A DNA stretch of 64,000 bases from positions 310,001-374,000 of the forward strand of contig CP085830.1 in NCBI GenBank assembly GCA_020809705.1, read 5' to 3'. Within the stretch, counting starts at the first letter, position 1. Every line of letters begins with the position of its first letter. This DNA comes from Calonectria ilicicola. Taxonomy: Eukaryota > Ascomycota > Sordariomycetes > Hypocreales > Nectriaceae. Below the pieces are notes generated by a model. The model did not search any database. It saw only the letters and a program-made list of their open reading frames with translations, and had not been told where the DNA came from. The position numbers and the translations under genes were made by a program. Shown piece after piece: positions 46,699-57,232 of this stretch.

Positions 46699-47655
46699 AT
46701 GCAGTACCGAATGATCTTGGCGGCTACCCTGGCCCTCGGCACTACCGCTTATGCCAACCCTGCCAAGCCTCAGATCACCAAGGCTCCTCGAGCCATCCAC
46801 AACTTGGCCAAGCGTGCCCAGCCTGATGCCGCTGGCAGCAGCGTTCTCGATGCCCCTATGACCATTGCTGCTGGCGAGAGCTTCGACGGTGGCAATGTCA
46901 TGTACGACCGTGGTGTTTCCTGCACTGGCCAGCAGGAGGGTGGAGATTCCGATGCCGTCTTCATTCTGGAGTCTGGTGCCTCTCTCTCCAACGTCATCAT
47001 TGGCCCTAACCAGGCTGAGGGTGTCCACTGCCGAGGTGGCTGCACTATCACCAACGTCTGGTGGGACGCTGTCTGCGAGGATGCTTTCACTGTCAAGGTT
47101 CAGGCCGATGGTGAGACCACCACCATCAACGGTGGTGGTGCTACTGGAGCCGACGACAAGGTCATCCAGCACAACGGTGGCGGTACCGTTGTTATCAACG
47201 ACTTCACCGTCTCCGACTTTGGCAAGCTGTACCGCAGCTGCGGCAACTGTGATGACATGCCCGCTCGCCACGTCAAGGTCTCTGGTGGATCTGCCTCCAA
47301 CGGCAAGATTCTCGTCGGCATCAACCCCAACATGGGTGACACTGCCACCATTTCCGGCATCAGCCTTAGCGGTGTCAGCGAGGAGTGTGTTACCTACAAG
47401 GGTGTCACCGATGGCAGCGAGCCCGAGAAGGTCGGCACCTGCGACGGTTCTGGCTCCTCCGACTCTGGCTCTGCCAGCTCTGCCGTTGCCAGCTCTGCTG
47501 CTTCAACCCCCACTATTGCTGAGTCCTCTTCCGAGACCAGCGCTGCCTCTAGCAGCAGCAGCAGCAGCAGCTCTTCCAGCGATGACGATGAGGATTCCGA
47601 CTCCGATGATGACAAGAAGTCCAGCGACAAGGACGAGGATGAGGACGATGACTAA
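46699..47655 (+). CDS. secreted pectate lyase, polysaccharide lyase family 3, with acidic Ser/Asp tail
   Basis: Intronless, 318 residues. A signal peptide (1-19) and a short propeptide ending LAKR (near 38) precede the PL3 beta-helix domain (about 45-247). Family features are VFILESGASLSNVIIG, GVHCRGGCTITNVWWDAVCEDAFTVK, DDKVIQHNGGGTVVINDF, FGKLYRSCGNC and the paired Cys throughout. The enzyme cleaves polygalacturonate by calcium-dependent beta-elimination outside the cell. Unlike a minimal PL3, residues from about 250 on form a Ser/Ala linker, a run of 13 or so Ser, and a 30-residue Asp/Glu/Lys tail. The ATG at 46699 gives the secretion signal. Strong preference for C-ending codons suggests high expression. 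Confidence 0.94.
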   Translation: MQYRMILAATLALGTTAYANPAKPQITKAPRAIHNLAKRAQPDAAGSSVLDAPMTIAAGESFDGGNVMYDRGVSCTGQQEGGDSDAVFILESGASLSNVIIGPNQAEGVHCRGGCTITNVWWDAVCEDAFTVKVQADGETTTINGGGATGADDKVIQHNGGGTVVINDFTVSDFGKLYRSCGNCDDMPARHVKVSGGSASNGKILVGINPNMGDTATISGISLSGVSEECVTYKGVTDGSEPEKVGTCDGSGSSDSGSASSAVASSAASTPTIAESSSETSAASSSSSSSSSSSDDDEDSDSDDDKKSSDKDEDEDDD

Positions 47656-49773
47656 AGGATTTCACTTCAAGCATTCATGTACAACTTTACGAGAAAGAGC
47701 AGGTCGCTGCGCGATCTAATGCTACTTGGCTACCCGATATTAATGAGGTAGGATTGAGAGGGATGTAGGGTCAACGGCCAAGCTAGTCTAGCACCCGAAG
47801 ATGCCAAAGTCGCAGGGCTCGACCGCATTGTAAATATTATTTAAAAAGAGAAGAATTTTCCTTCCATTTTTGACTGCTTCCCATTTTCTGTTTGTGAAAG
47901 TTCCACTGGACCAAGTAATAAACCAGTTTGGATGAAATGCTGAGTGAGAAACATAAAATCACTCACACTATCAAAACCGAGGTGTTTGAGACTTGCATGA
48001 TTCGCATACGATTCGAGGCTCTATGAGAAACTTGCGAAGCGTCTTCTCGATTCATTTTCATCTGATGATGTTTGTCACCGGCCTTCCACTCGTGGAAATT
48101 TCGCAATGTAAAACACTTCGCATTGAGACCAATCAACGTGATCCTGTGATCAATCATTTAATGCCCAGAGCGTGTCGCACCGGGTTGCAATATCAGACTC
48201 CTGTTTATAGTTTACGCATGACAAGAAGACAATCATCACTTTCCAACCACGGAAGATAATACTATTGGCCAACATCGTTGCAAGTCACTCGCAGATCATC
48301 AACTCAAGTGCCATAGTTGCCTGGAATGTATTAAACTAATATTTGTTGTAGGTCTTGAATGTCAGCTATTTCTTATTCATACATTTGACAGATCTGGGCC
48401 CACAATTAATTTGCTAACACCATCGTTTCTCAATTGAGAACTATGAAACAAGATGGCAATAATGCATTGTTCTAATCCCCTGGTATACCTGGCATATGGC
48501 CAAGCGGCAGTCGAACTGTTGTGCCATTTGATATGTTACAATTCTCGTACAGCAACGTAATTTGCATTATATATTTATCCATATGTTATGTCGTTTCATA
48601 AATATATTTGTGCTTCATAAAGTGTTATGAACAGAAGCTATGACCAGCTGTGGTGGTTGGTGCGGGACTATAGGGTAAATCAACCATTGCAGAAGGAAAG
48701 TAATGAGCCTGGAGGAGCAGCGCGCCATTGGCTCCTCCAAGCGAAGAAATGAATATAATGATATAAAATGCAATGCTTTATAGATTTCTAACCTTGTTAT
48801 GCTTGGATCAAGTAAAAAAAGCTGAGAGTGAAATGGTTGGTTGAATATCTGTTGCCAAGCGATTTTCACAGCTAAGAATTGTCTACTTCTATGTTTTAAC
48901 AGAATGAGTTTGTTAAAAATAAATAAATAGATATACAAGTCGCGTTAAATATGTTAGGGCAAATCGACCAATGGTTGCAACTGTACGCCGGCCCCTCCTT
49001 CAGTTGAGTAAGTAGGTTGTCCCGACAAACGTTTAAGCGGAATACGAGCCGCATCGTCAGCAAGACCACGGACGTTTATGCCTGTACAGGGCTGGTGGTT
49101 CTTGGCAAGGGACCTGAGGCAATGCGTTTGATTAATCGGTCAGCAATTGTTTGGATGGGGGCCACGCTAGCTGCCCCCAATGTCGGTAACTGTTCCGGGA
49201 CCACCGCCGTGGCGCTCTGGGGAATTGTTAGCCTCGTAGGGCGCAAGAGCAGAGATGAACTGGTTCTTTGCTGTTCGCCATTTAAATCTATACTGCCCCG
49301 AGCCTACACTTACGTGTCACTGAGACACTATTGGTGCTATGTATTTGTTCGGATTTTAAATCTGGCCCCTAGATTCTGGGCTGAAGATGATTATCAAAGT
49401 GCCGCTCGAGGCCTTCTTGGCACGGATAGGCTATGCCTCTTTCGGTTCGGGGACCACTCCTCATCCACTGGGCTGCAGAACCTTGCTGCAGATGAGAAAT
49501 TAGTGGACGCCATGTTGGCAGCTGAACAAAATCTAGGCTGGAATGGGCGTTGGCTTGTTTCGTTAGCATTTTTCCCCTTGCTGACTTGGTCGGCCGCTCC
49601 TTTTGCGTCTTTCTGATTTGCCCGTGGTTCGGGAGGGAACCTTCTTCAAGATCCTTCAGGCGGCCTTGTTTGAAACCTAAAAAGGGAGCCAAATCAACTT
49701 GCGTTCGCCGCGACTTGTTCTCCTCCAGAAAACATCTCACCTCAGTAATTGTCCAAGGGCCGAAGGACTCAAG
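47656..49773. other. 2.1-kb region without a supported gene
   Basis: A 199-codon open frame (49017-49616) and smaller ones exist but lack ATG-proximal motifs or family resemblance. Nothing else was recognised. Confidence 0.4.
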
Positions 49774-51104
49774 ATGCGTGTCTCAATTCCCCGTCTCACT
49801 ATCGCCCTGGCTGTGTTGGGCTCTGCCAATGCCCAGGCCGATGAGCTTGCTTCAGCACTCAAGAGCTTTGATGATCTCTCGCTCTTCAACACACTTCTCT
49901 CATCAGCCTCTGAATCATTTAAAACCGCCGTCAGCAGCGCGAGCTCCAATCTTACTGTGCTAATTCCTACAAACGACGCCATCACAACTTACCTCTCCAA
50001 ATCCAACATCAAAGATGTGTCACAAATCAGCTCTGATGATTTGACGACATTCTTCTCATACCACGTCATCCCAGCTTCACTAAAGGCCAAAGATTTCCAA
50101 GACCTCGGAAAAGTGACTGTGCCCACCTTGCTGAAGACGGAACAGTACAACAACAGATCCCTGTCAGCATCAATCAAGGACATGTTCGGAAAGGATGCCA
50201 CCGGCCAAGTGTTGATTGCTTCCCCAGTGCAGTCGAAGAAGAGAGCTGGTGCGAACCCCGTGGTGGACTTAAGAGCTGGACTGGCTGAGGATGTGAGCAT
50301 GACGGCGATTGATGGCTCATGGGGAGCCAAGAATGTCAACTCGTTCCAAACGATCGATACGTGAGTACCATTTAGTTGCGCCAGATACGTGGTATGGAGA
50401 TCTTACTGACGCATGCCATCAGTGTTCTCGCACCTCCTTTGACCTGCTCAAAGACAGTTAGAACTATCAATGACAGCAGGCTTGAGTCTCTTGACGTTGC
50501 GATGAACAGGACCAAGATGTGGAATGAAATCAACACCACACCCAACATCTCTTGTCTTGTTCCTTCAAGCGAGGCCTACAAGGCGGCTGGAAGCCCCGAG
50601 GATAACCTGTCGATTGGCGATCTCAAGGCATCGCTGCTGTAAGTACAAATTTGATGGATTTCTTTCCCGTGGAAACTAACCGTGTTTTTAAGCGCCCATC
50701 ACTTGAAGCAGACTACCTACACTACCGATTTGAAGGATGGCATGATCTTTGACACGTTGAATGACACATTGGTGACTGTTCACATCAAGGGAGACGATAT
50801 CTACTTCAACAACGCCAAGGTCATCAAGGCCAATGTTATTACCAACAACGGTGTTCTTCACATGTGAGTTTGATCCGGCTTCTCAGGACACATGTATTCA
50901 GGACACGATTTACTGACGCGTTTTTTTTTCTTTCTGTGTAGCCTGGACTCTGTTATCAACGCAGATGAAACCTCTACATCAGGCGACAAGTCAAGCTCAA
51001 CGTCTTCTTCCGCCAGTGCCACCGCATCAGATAGCGCGGCGCGTAGCCTGTCTATCGGGTATTCTGGCCTGGTTGGCTTGATTGCTGGACTGGCGTTGAT
51101 GTGA
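49774..51104 (+). CDS. secreted fasciclin (FAS1) domain protein, probably GPI-anchored
   Basis: Four exons (49774-50360, 50423-50638, 50693-50863, 50942-51104) give 378 residues. A signal peptide (1-20) leads into two FAS1-like units: about 24-195 (LFNTLL, NLTVLIPTNDAI, FFSYHVIPA) and about 197-325 (ISCLVPSSEAY, AHHLKQTTYTTDLKDG, VITNNGVLHILDSVI). The second ends in the classic H2 box. A Ser/Thr/Ala-rich stalk and hydrophobic C-terminal tail (SLSIGYSGLVGLIAGLALM) suggest a GPI signal. FAS1 domains mediate cell adhesion. All junctions keep frame and phase. Confidence 0.9.
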
Positions 51105-51499
51105 AGTTAAAACGAAGGATGAAGAAAAAATACAACATGCATGGTAAATGGATATAATTTTTTAGAGCCTATTGGGGCATATCATAGTAATTTAGCGATT
51201 GTCATTCTTGAGAAGTCTGCTGAATGCGATGCCGTGGTCCTTATGTGAGCGATGGTGATGAATACTCCTGCGCCCTTTTCGCGTACTTTTTGGCACTCAA
51301 TTTCGAGATAAAGGTTCTTAAGCTGGGAGCATAGTCTGGTAGCTCATTGCAATCTGATTCGCTCCTAGTATAAAGAGATTGATAGATAATGCTTGCAGCT
51401 GTGACGAGACAACACAAATATGCCTGTCGCATTTTCCACAATATTGAGCCAAGACTTCTTGGTGGGAAAATCCGAAGCACCAATCACAAGCTCAAATAA
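51105..51499. other. intergenic, no feature seen
   Basis: 3' flank of the fasciclin gene up to tRNA-Thr. Confidence 0.4.
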
Positions 51500-51585
51500 G
51501 CCCCGTTGGCTCAGTGGTAAAGCGTATCACTAGTAGCAACAGCAACGAAATGATAAGATCACTGGTTCGATTCCAGTACGGGGCA
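51500..51585 (+). tRNA. tRNA-Thr (AGU), 14-nt intron
   Basis: Mature part identical to the tRNA at 1967-2052 as far as I can read. The intron (GCAACAGCAACGAA) differs from that copy. All four arms pair. Confidence 0.93.
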
Positions 51586-53363
51586 GAGCACCAAAGTTCT
51601 CTTTTTGCCGTGGTTAAGCCCCTGCATACCCCACGTGGGCTCAAGCTACCCCTGAACGTTTCTTTTTTTCTAGAACACGAACACGAAAACTGTCTTGGAT
51701 GTCAAGCCGAGTTCACGAGACCGTCCCCCACAGACGTCCCTAGGTTCGTTCCCAGTGTCTCTTTTCTCATTGATCATCATTGATTGATCAATCATGCAAA
51801 TATCTGATCTTTTTACCCTCGCTTGGCCCGGGACCCGTCACGGAACGCTACGGTCGTGGCTTGATTAATTGCGCTCCCGCCCCTGGCTGTCAACTGTAAT
51901 TGCCTTCATCACTAGTCGATTAAGCCTTCTCATCTGTAAATTTGGACCTGTCTACTGCATCTCTTTTCAATGACGCTTAATTTATTGCAGTCTGATCGCA
52001 TCCAGCCGGGATCCTGGCAGTTCTTGCCCTTGTCCCGTAAAAGGGAGTGCTGTCATGGGCTGCAAGTAATGCTAGCTTGGGGCGATCATTCGCGCGGATC
52101 ATCATTGGCCAGACCTCCTGATCAGCAGGAACGTCTCACAATTGTCTGCCTTCATCCCTGTTATCCCCTCAAACCGGCGCGTCATGTTCATGTATGGCTC
52201 AGTCTGGAACAGAGCCGATTGCCGATTGCGGGTCGCACGGCTCGAGAGGTGCTGGCTGATCGGTTTCGGTCTCTGGGACGAAGGCCGTGTGTCCCACCAA
52301 TTACTCGGCTTTGAATGCCGGGTGCCGATTGCGACAACGCTTATTCGGGACGGGCCTTTACTATTGTTGCTGGACCGCGACTTGACCCATTCATCAGCTT
52401 ACTTACTCTGTACAAAGTCCCAAAGGACTTACTCGGGTCTTTGGGACTTTGGGCTCGTCAAGACACGGCATCGCCTTCACCGTCACTGCACTGCGAGCCC
52501 GCGAGGGCCTAGTCCAAGCCTCAAAAGATGGATCTCGTTGCCGTTGCCGTGGCCCAGGAACAGGCACAACACAAACGTCTCGGCCGAGCTATGCACACTT
52601 GGCTTTAAATCTTCTAGTGACCAACCATTTACGAGTCGAAGCCAACGGTTAAATGGATAGACGGCAACCCAAGCGTCAATGGCGAGGGCTGCCGTATACC
52701 GGGATAGCCGATTATCCGAAAAAGGGAGATGAGAGGTTCCGTAAATGGCCCGAAACAAGACTAGCCCAGAAGGATCTCAAGGCCAACACTACAACCGACG
52801 AATCATGTCCGTGCTTGGCCGCCGCTCATTGGTCAAGTCGTATGAGAGCTGTTTTTTCGCTTCCACGCTCCTTTGCCCCATGCTGGGGGCTGTGTTGACG
52901 CCCAGAACATCGCTTTGATTACTAGTCAGTGCCTGTTAGTCGCGGGAGCTGCTGCCATGGACGCCTGCGACATTGTGACGCAGGGCATCCATGCAGCCTA
53001 GTCGCTTGTCCTTCGGTAATGGCTGCCGGGCGGTACGCTTAGGAGAGCCTGGTTGGGTTGGCCCGTAATCTGTGCGATGGCTCGTAGCCCAATCGGCAGG
53101 GTCTGGCTCCATCCTGGGGATGACCTGGGGCGGTGCTCGTGCTACGGCTGAGGTTTGTCTTAGGTAGCCGTTAAGGGGGTTCGAGAGAATATAATGCCCA
53201 GTGTTTCCAATTCTCCAGGGCATCTTGCTTGCTTGGTCTATTGAGTTGCTTGTGTCGAGTGGGTTGTACAACCGAGTGTTTCATTCATTCATTCATTATT
53301 TCATCCGACTAGGAGTGCCAAGAAATCCAATTCACCCGTGCATAACAACTTCACCTGTCCACC
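51586..53363. other. 1.8-kb region without a supported gene
   Basis: Several overlapping open frames (for example 52142-52660) carry no motif. A TGATCAAT-type inverted repeat lies near 51771-51793 and an ATTC microsatellite at 53281-53297. It is likely promoter and leader sequence for the gene at 53364 plus spacer. Confidence 0.4.
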
Positions 53364-54421
53364 ATGGAAATCCTGGAGCGTGCTGTCAACAACGGGACGA
53401 AACATGGCTCGAGCCACAAGATTACACGTCTCAAGAGCGAGCAGCTTACCGACTTAATACCTTACGGATCATTCATGCTCACCTTCAGCATCATCGGTCT
53501 CGTCTTGGTATCGAACATCTTGGAACGATGGGGGCTTCGAGCGATATACGGCAAAACATATACGGATTTGGAGAAACCTGAAAACGAGAGACGCCGTCGA
53601 TCATTCACCTACTTCCACATTGGCGCCATGATTATGTTCATCATCCTCTGCACCGCAGCGTTTCCTGTTCTCGACTTTATCATTGGAAATGCCGATTTCT
53701 CGACCATGATCGGACGCGACAAGCATGGTGTCAGGGTCGGTGACATGCTGTTTGTGGTCTCTGAGATGTACAGCTCATACTACATCTTCGAGCTATGCTT
53801 TCGCACCAAATTCGCTAGCCCCATTAGCATCGCGCACCACATTGGCCTGCTCGGCATCACCCAGACGGCCATTACTCTCTTTGCCAACAAGAACCACGAG
53901 AAGGAGGCAACGCTCGAATTTTACATGTGCATGGTGTGGGGTATGTATATGGATAAAGATGATGCGACTTGTGAATGCCAGAGAAGCTAACTGATATTTG
54001 TTTAGGTACATTCGATGTTGTCGTTGAGCTCCCAATTTACATTTCAATGATTGTTTGGCGTGTAAAGCGCCAGAATCATCTGTTTTTGGCTCGCATGGCT
54101 TATGCATGCGCCTTTTGGGGAGCTGGTGCAGCTGTTGTTGAGACGGCAGTCACCATCTTCCTCCTCAACCGATCTTGGGCTCTGTGGGGTCTGGTTTGGC
54201 GAATCGTCACTCCCTTGATCTTCTCCCTGTGGATCACAACACAGCTGTACAGTGCCTCAAGGCTCTTTCAGATGGGCCGAGGTGAGCAAGAAAAGTATAG
54301 AAAAGAGCTTCTCGGCCTCGATTTCGGCGAATCGGCCACCGCTTCGCTGGGAAAGGCCACGCTTGACACCGTGACTGGATTCCAGCTCGCCAAGCAGTCG
54401 GAGGCCTATGTGCGAACATGA
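53364..54421 (+). CDS. multi-pass membrane protein, possibly TLC-like
   Basis: Two exons (53364-53940, 54006-54421) give 330 residues. Seven or so hydrophobic segments are visible (near 33-52, 87-108, 130-150, 155-175, 196-215, 225-250 and 255-282). A SIAHHIGLLG motif in the fourth recalls the paired His of TLC-domain proteins (sphingolipid synthesis/lipid sensing), but the rest is not clearly that family. The C-terminal 45 residues are hydrophilic and likely cytosolic. No function is claimed. Confidence 0.78.
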
Positions 54422-55094
54422 TTTTGTCTGCTCAAGACTTATCTGGCCTCCCACTCTCTTTCATTAATCATTGTTTTTCACTGTTTTATCTAGACTTATT
54501 TTGCTATCAGAGCGCAATCGGCGTTTGGATCCTCAGCGTTGGCTTACCCATAAACAGCATCTTTATTGTTTTTGTACAATCACTGTAGCATATTAATGAT
54601 AAACCTAAAAAGGTCACAAATAGAAGGCATGAACCTAAACCAAGTTCCCCATTTAGTGTTTCCTGTGAAAGCGCACCAGTGAGAACAATGGACTCGTAAA
54701 TTGTTGGGTCACTGGACTCGTGATTTTCAACTACTCCTTCCTCGTCCTCAATCCTACCCAACACGGAGGTTGGAGAGATTAGCGAAAACCAGGATGCGAA
54801 AAAAAAGGGACCCCTTATTTTTAGATGTGGGGTTGATAATTGTGCTCCGTAATACAGAGTGAGTGAGGAGTATGTGGAGAATTATTACGTCAAACAGGGT
54901 TCGGCAAGCCGAGATTGCTGCTGTTCGGTATACCGAGGGGTGAGATTATTGCATATTCACTGCATTAATGCAGTCAATTGAAGCTGGGTATAACTGGGTT
55001 GGAATCCTTGGAAGAATTTCCCCTCCGACAAGTGAAACAAAAAAAACACCATCGAAACGAAAACAACAGTGATTATCTAGCAATTTTCTCAACA
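54422..55094. other. intergenic, no feature seen
   Basis: 3' flank of the membrane protein and 5' region of the oxidase. No gene is seen. Confidence 0.4.
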
Positions 55095-56488
55095 ATGTCC
55101 GACATAAAGCACATCACCGTCATTGGGTAAGTATGGCGCATGTCTGACAGCGCTATTCCAGGGGTTAAACATGCGCTAACGCGGGCTAGAGCTGGCGTCG
55201 TCGGCCTCACAGCCGCGCTGGTGCTGAGCGAAAATCCCAACAACAAAGTTCTGGTCGTTGCCGAGTTCATGCCGGGCGATTATGACATTGGCTATGCGTC
55301 ATGCTGGGCGGGAGCCAATTTCTTCCCGTAAGACTCCCCCTTGGAGCATGGGCTTGCAGCCCTGCTGAAACATGTGGACAGGATGGGACAGAAGGGATCT
55401 CTACAGGCAGATCTCGAGGCAAAGACGTGGCCAGTGCTGAAGCGCCTGGCCCAGGACACGCCTGAAGCGTGCATCCATTTCCAAGGCAAGGATAGCTGCG
55501 ATGCCAAGCACATTGGACGACTTTGGCTAATGAATGGATTGCTGCAACACAGACGCCAGGCTCTACAAGAGGGACGCGGATGTCGGCAACGCTGACCCGC
55601 TCTTTGTCGATCCTGGGGAAGAGCCGTGGTGGAAGGACACTGTAGATGATGAAAGCATCCCCCCTGCTCCTTGTCCCCATTTATTCTAACCTTGAGGCAG
55701 TTCCGTTCTATTGAGTCTTCTGCACTGCCACGGGGGATTGCTACGGGGTCAGCTTTTACGACCGTCTGCATCAACACGGCAGTCTACCTTCCGTACCTCC
55801 TCACGCAATGTCGCAAGCGGGGCGTCGCGTTTCGCCGTCGTAAATTCGATGGTCTCAACGATGCTGCTGCAATGGCGCACCCCAGCGGCCGTCTAAGCCA
55901 AATCGTTGTAAATGCCTCTGGGCTTGGCTCGAAATGGCTCAAGGGCGTCGAGGACCCCAAGATGATGCCAGCACGCGGCCAAATCATGCTGGTCCGCAAT
56001 GAGCCAGACGTGATGATGGCTGTTAGTGGTGGCAAGGACGGCAAAGACCTTGGGTACTGCATGACGAGAGCCTCGGGTAAGTGTTTGCTTATCGCTACTC
56101 TGTGATTGCCTGTGTCGTTCAATAAGCTGACCAACATGGCCTAGGTGGCGGTACCGTCATGGGAGGGTGCTATGAACTGAACAAATACGACGGCAATGCT
56201 GACCCGAATCTGGCATTAAGGTTTATGAAGACGTGCCTGGAGTTCTGCCCAAGCCTTGTTGGCCCGGGACAGGGAGTCGAGGGACTGGACGTGGTCAGGC
56301 ACGGTGTTGGTCTGAGGCCCGTCCGCGAGGGAGGCGTCAGGATCGAAAAGGAAGCGCTCGGTGATGGCGTGACGGTCGTCCACTGCTACGGGCATGGTGG
56401 ATGGGGCTACCAGACCAGCTGGGCGAGCGCTGACGCTGTGGCTCAGCTGGTTGGTGAGATCCCCTCAGCGACAAGGGCGAAGCTCTAA
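55095..56488 (+). CDS. D-amino-acid oxidase family FAD protein, peroxisomal
   Basis: Six exons (55095-55126, 55190-55327, 55382-55485, 55553-55641, 55701-56076, 56145-56488) give 360 residues. The FAD-binding start is IGAGVVGLTAAL (10-21). Next come the SCWAGANFFP box, TGSAFTTVCINTAVYLPYLL, VVNASGLGSKWL, MPARGQIMLVRNEP and the C-terminal signature VVHCYGHGGWGYQTSW. The protein ends AKL, a type 1 peroxisomal signal variant. The reaction is oxidative deamination of D-amino acids to 2-oxo acids with H2O2, in peroxisomes. The third intron starts GCAAGG; only this GC donor gives the family's IHFQD-ARLY junction. Introns vary from 54 to 68 nt. Whether neutral or acidic D-amino acids are used cannot be told. 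Confidence 0.9.
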
Positions 56489-57232
56489 AAGTCCTGTGAG
56501 AGCAGAGACGAGATTTGTCTTGTCGTAAAGTTGCGGCAATCACGGGCCATCAGCTCTAGACTCGATTGTGGAGAAGATGGAGGAGGATGCCAAGAGTGCA
56601 TTGTAACTATTTTTAGTCCCCGATTTAGATAAGCATGCCAAAAGATCACTGCAAGCAATTGGCAGTGCCGTAAAGATGCATCTAGCTGGTGGTAGAGAAT
56701 TCCGATGGGCGCTACCATCCTGATTTTAGTGGTACCGAATTCATGGCATAGAGTCACGAGGATTAAGATGTTCTTGTCGTTGCTTTCCCTGGGCTGTCAA
56801 TATTAATGCATCTACTTTAAACGGTCAATTAAAATATTGCGATTAATTAATTAATTGCATCATGATTGGCGACTTCTGTCAAAAAGGGTGCTCATACACA
56901 GACCACTCCCCAAGACGTCGAGCCGCGGCATATTTTTCTCACTTAGGCATTAGCGAAAATGTAAACATCGTATTTGATTTCGATAGTCACTATTACCCTG
57001 TACTAACTTGGCTCGTAACCAGCTGCCTAAGTTAGAGCCTTCGCTAGTTTGGAAAGCTCCAGTTATTCACGGCTGTGATGCTAAATTATCCCGCCTGTGA
57101 GGGGCAATCTTTCTCAACCCTAGCCAACCCTATTTCGACACGACACTGCCAATCGCGCGCCTTCACCTCCGCAATTGTGCATAGCTGTCGTATTTGAACT
57201 GCCTCTTTATAACCGCATCGTTAAACTAGCTC
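56489..57232. other. intergenic between oxidase and zinc-cluster regulator
   Basis: No gene is seen. It is the likely promoter of the regulator. Confidence 0.4.

Noticed and set aside
49017..49616. 199-codon plus-strand open frame before the fasciclin gene
   Set aside because: Begins with a non-ATG codon and has no motif, signal peptide, transmembrane pattern or codon bias. It fits chance in a GC-balanced stretch.
51970..52660. overlapping open frames of 114 and 172 codons
   Set aside because: Two frames are open over the same bases and neither resembles a protein family; there is no splice-linked partner.
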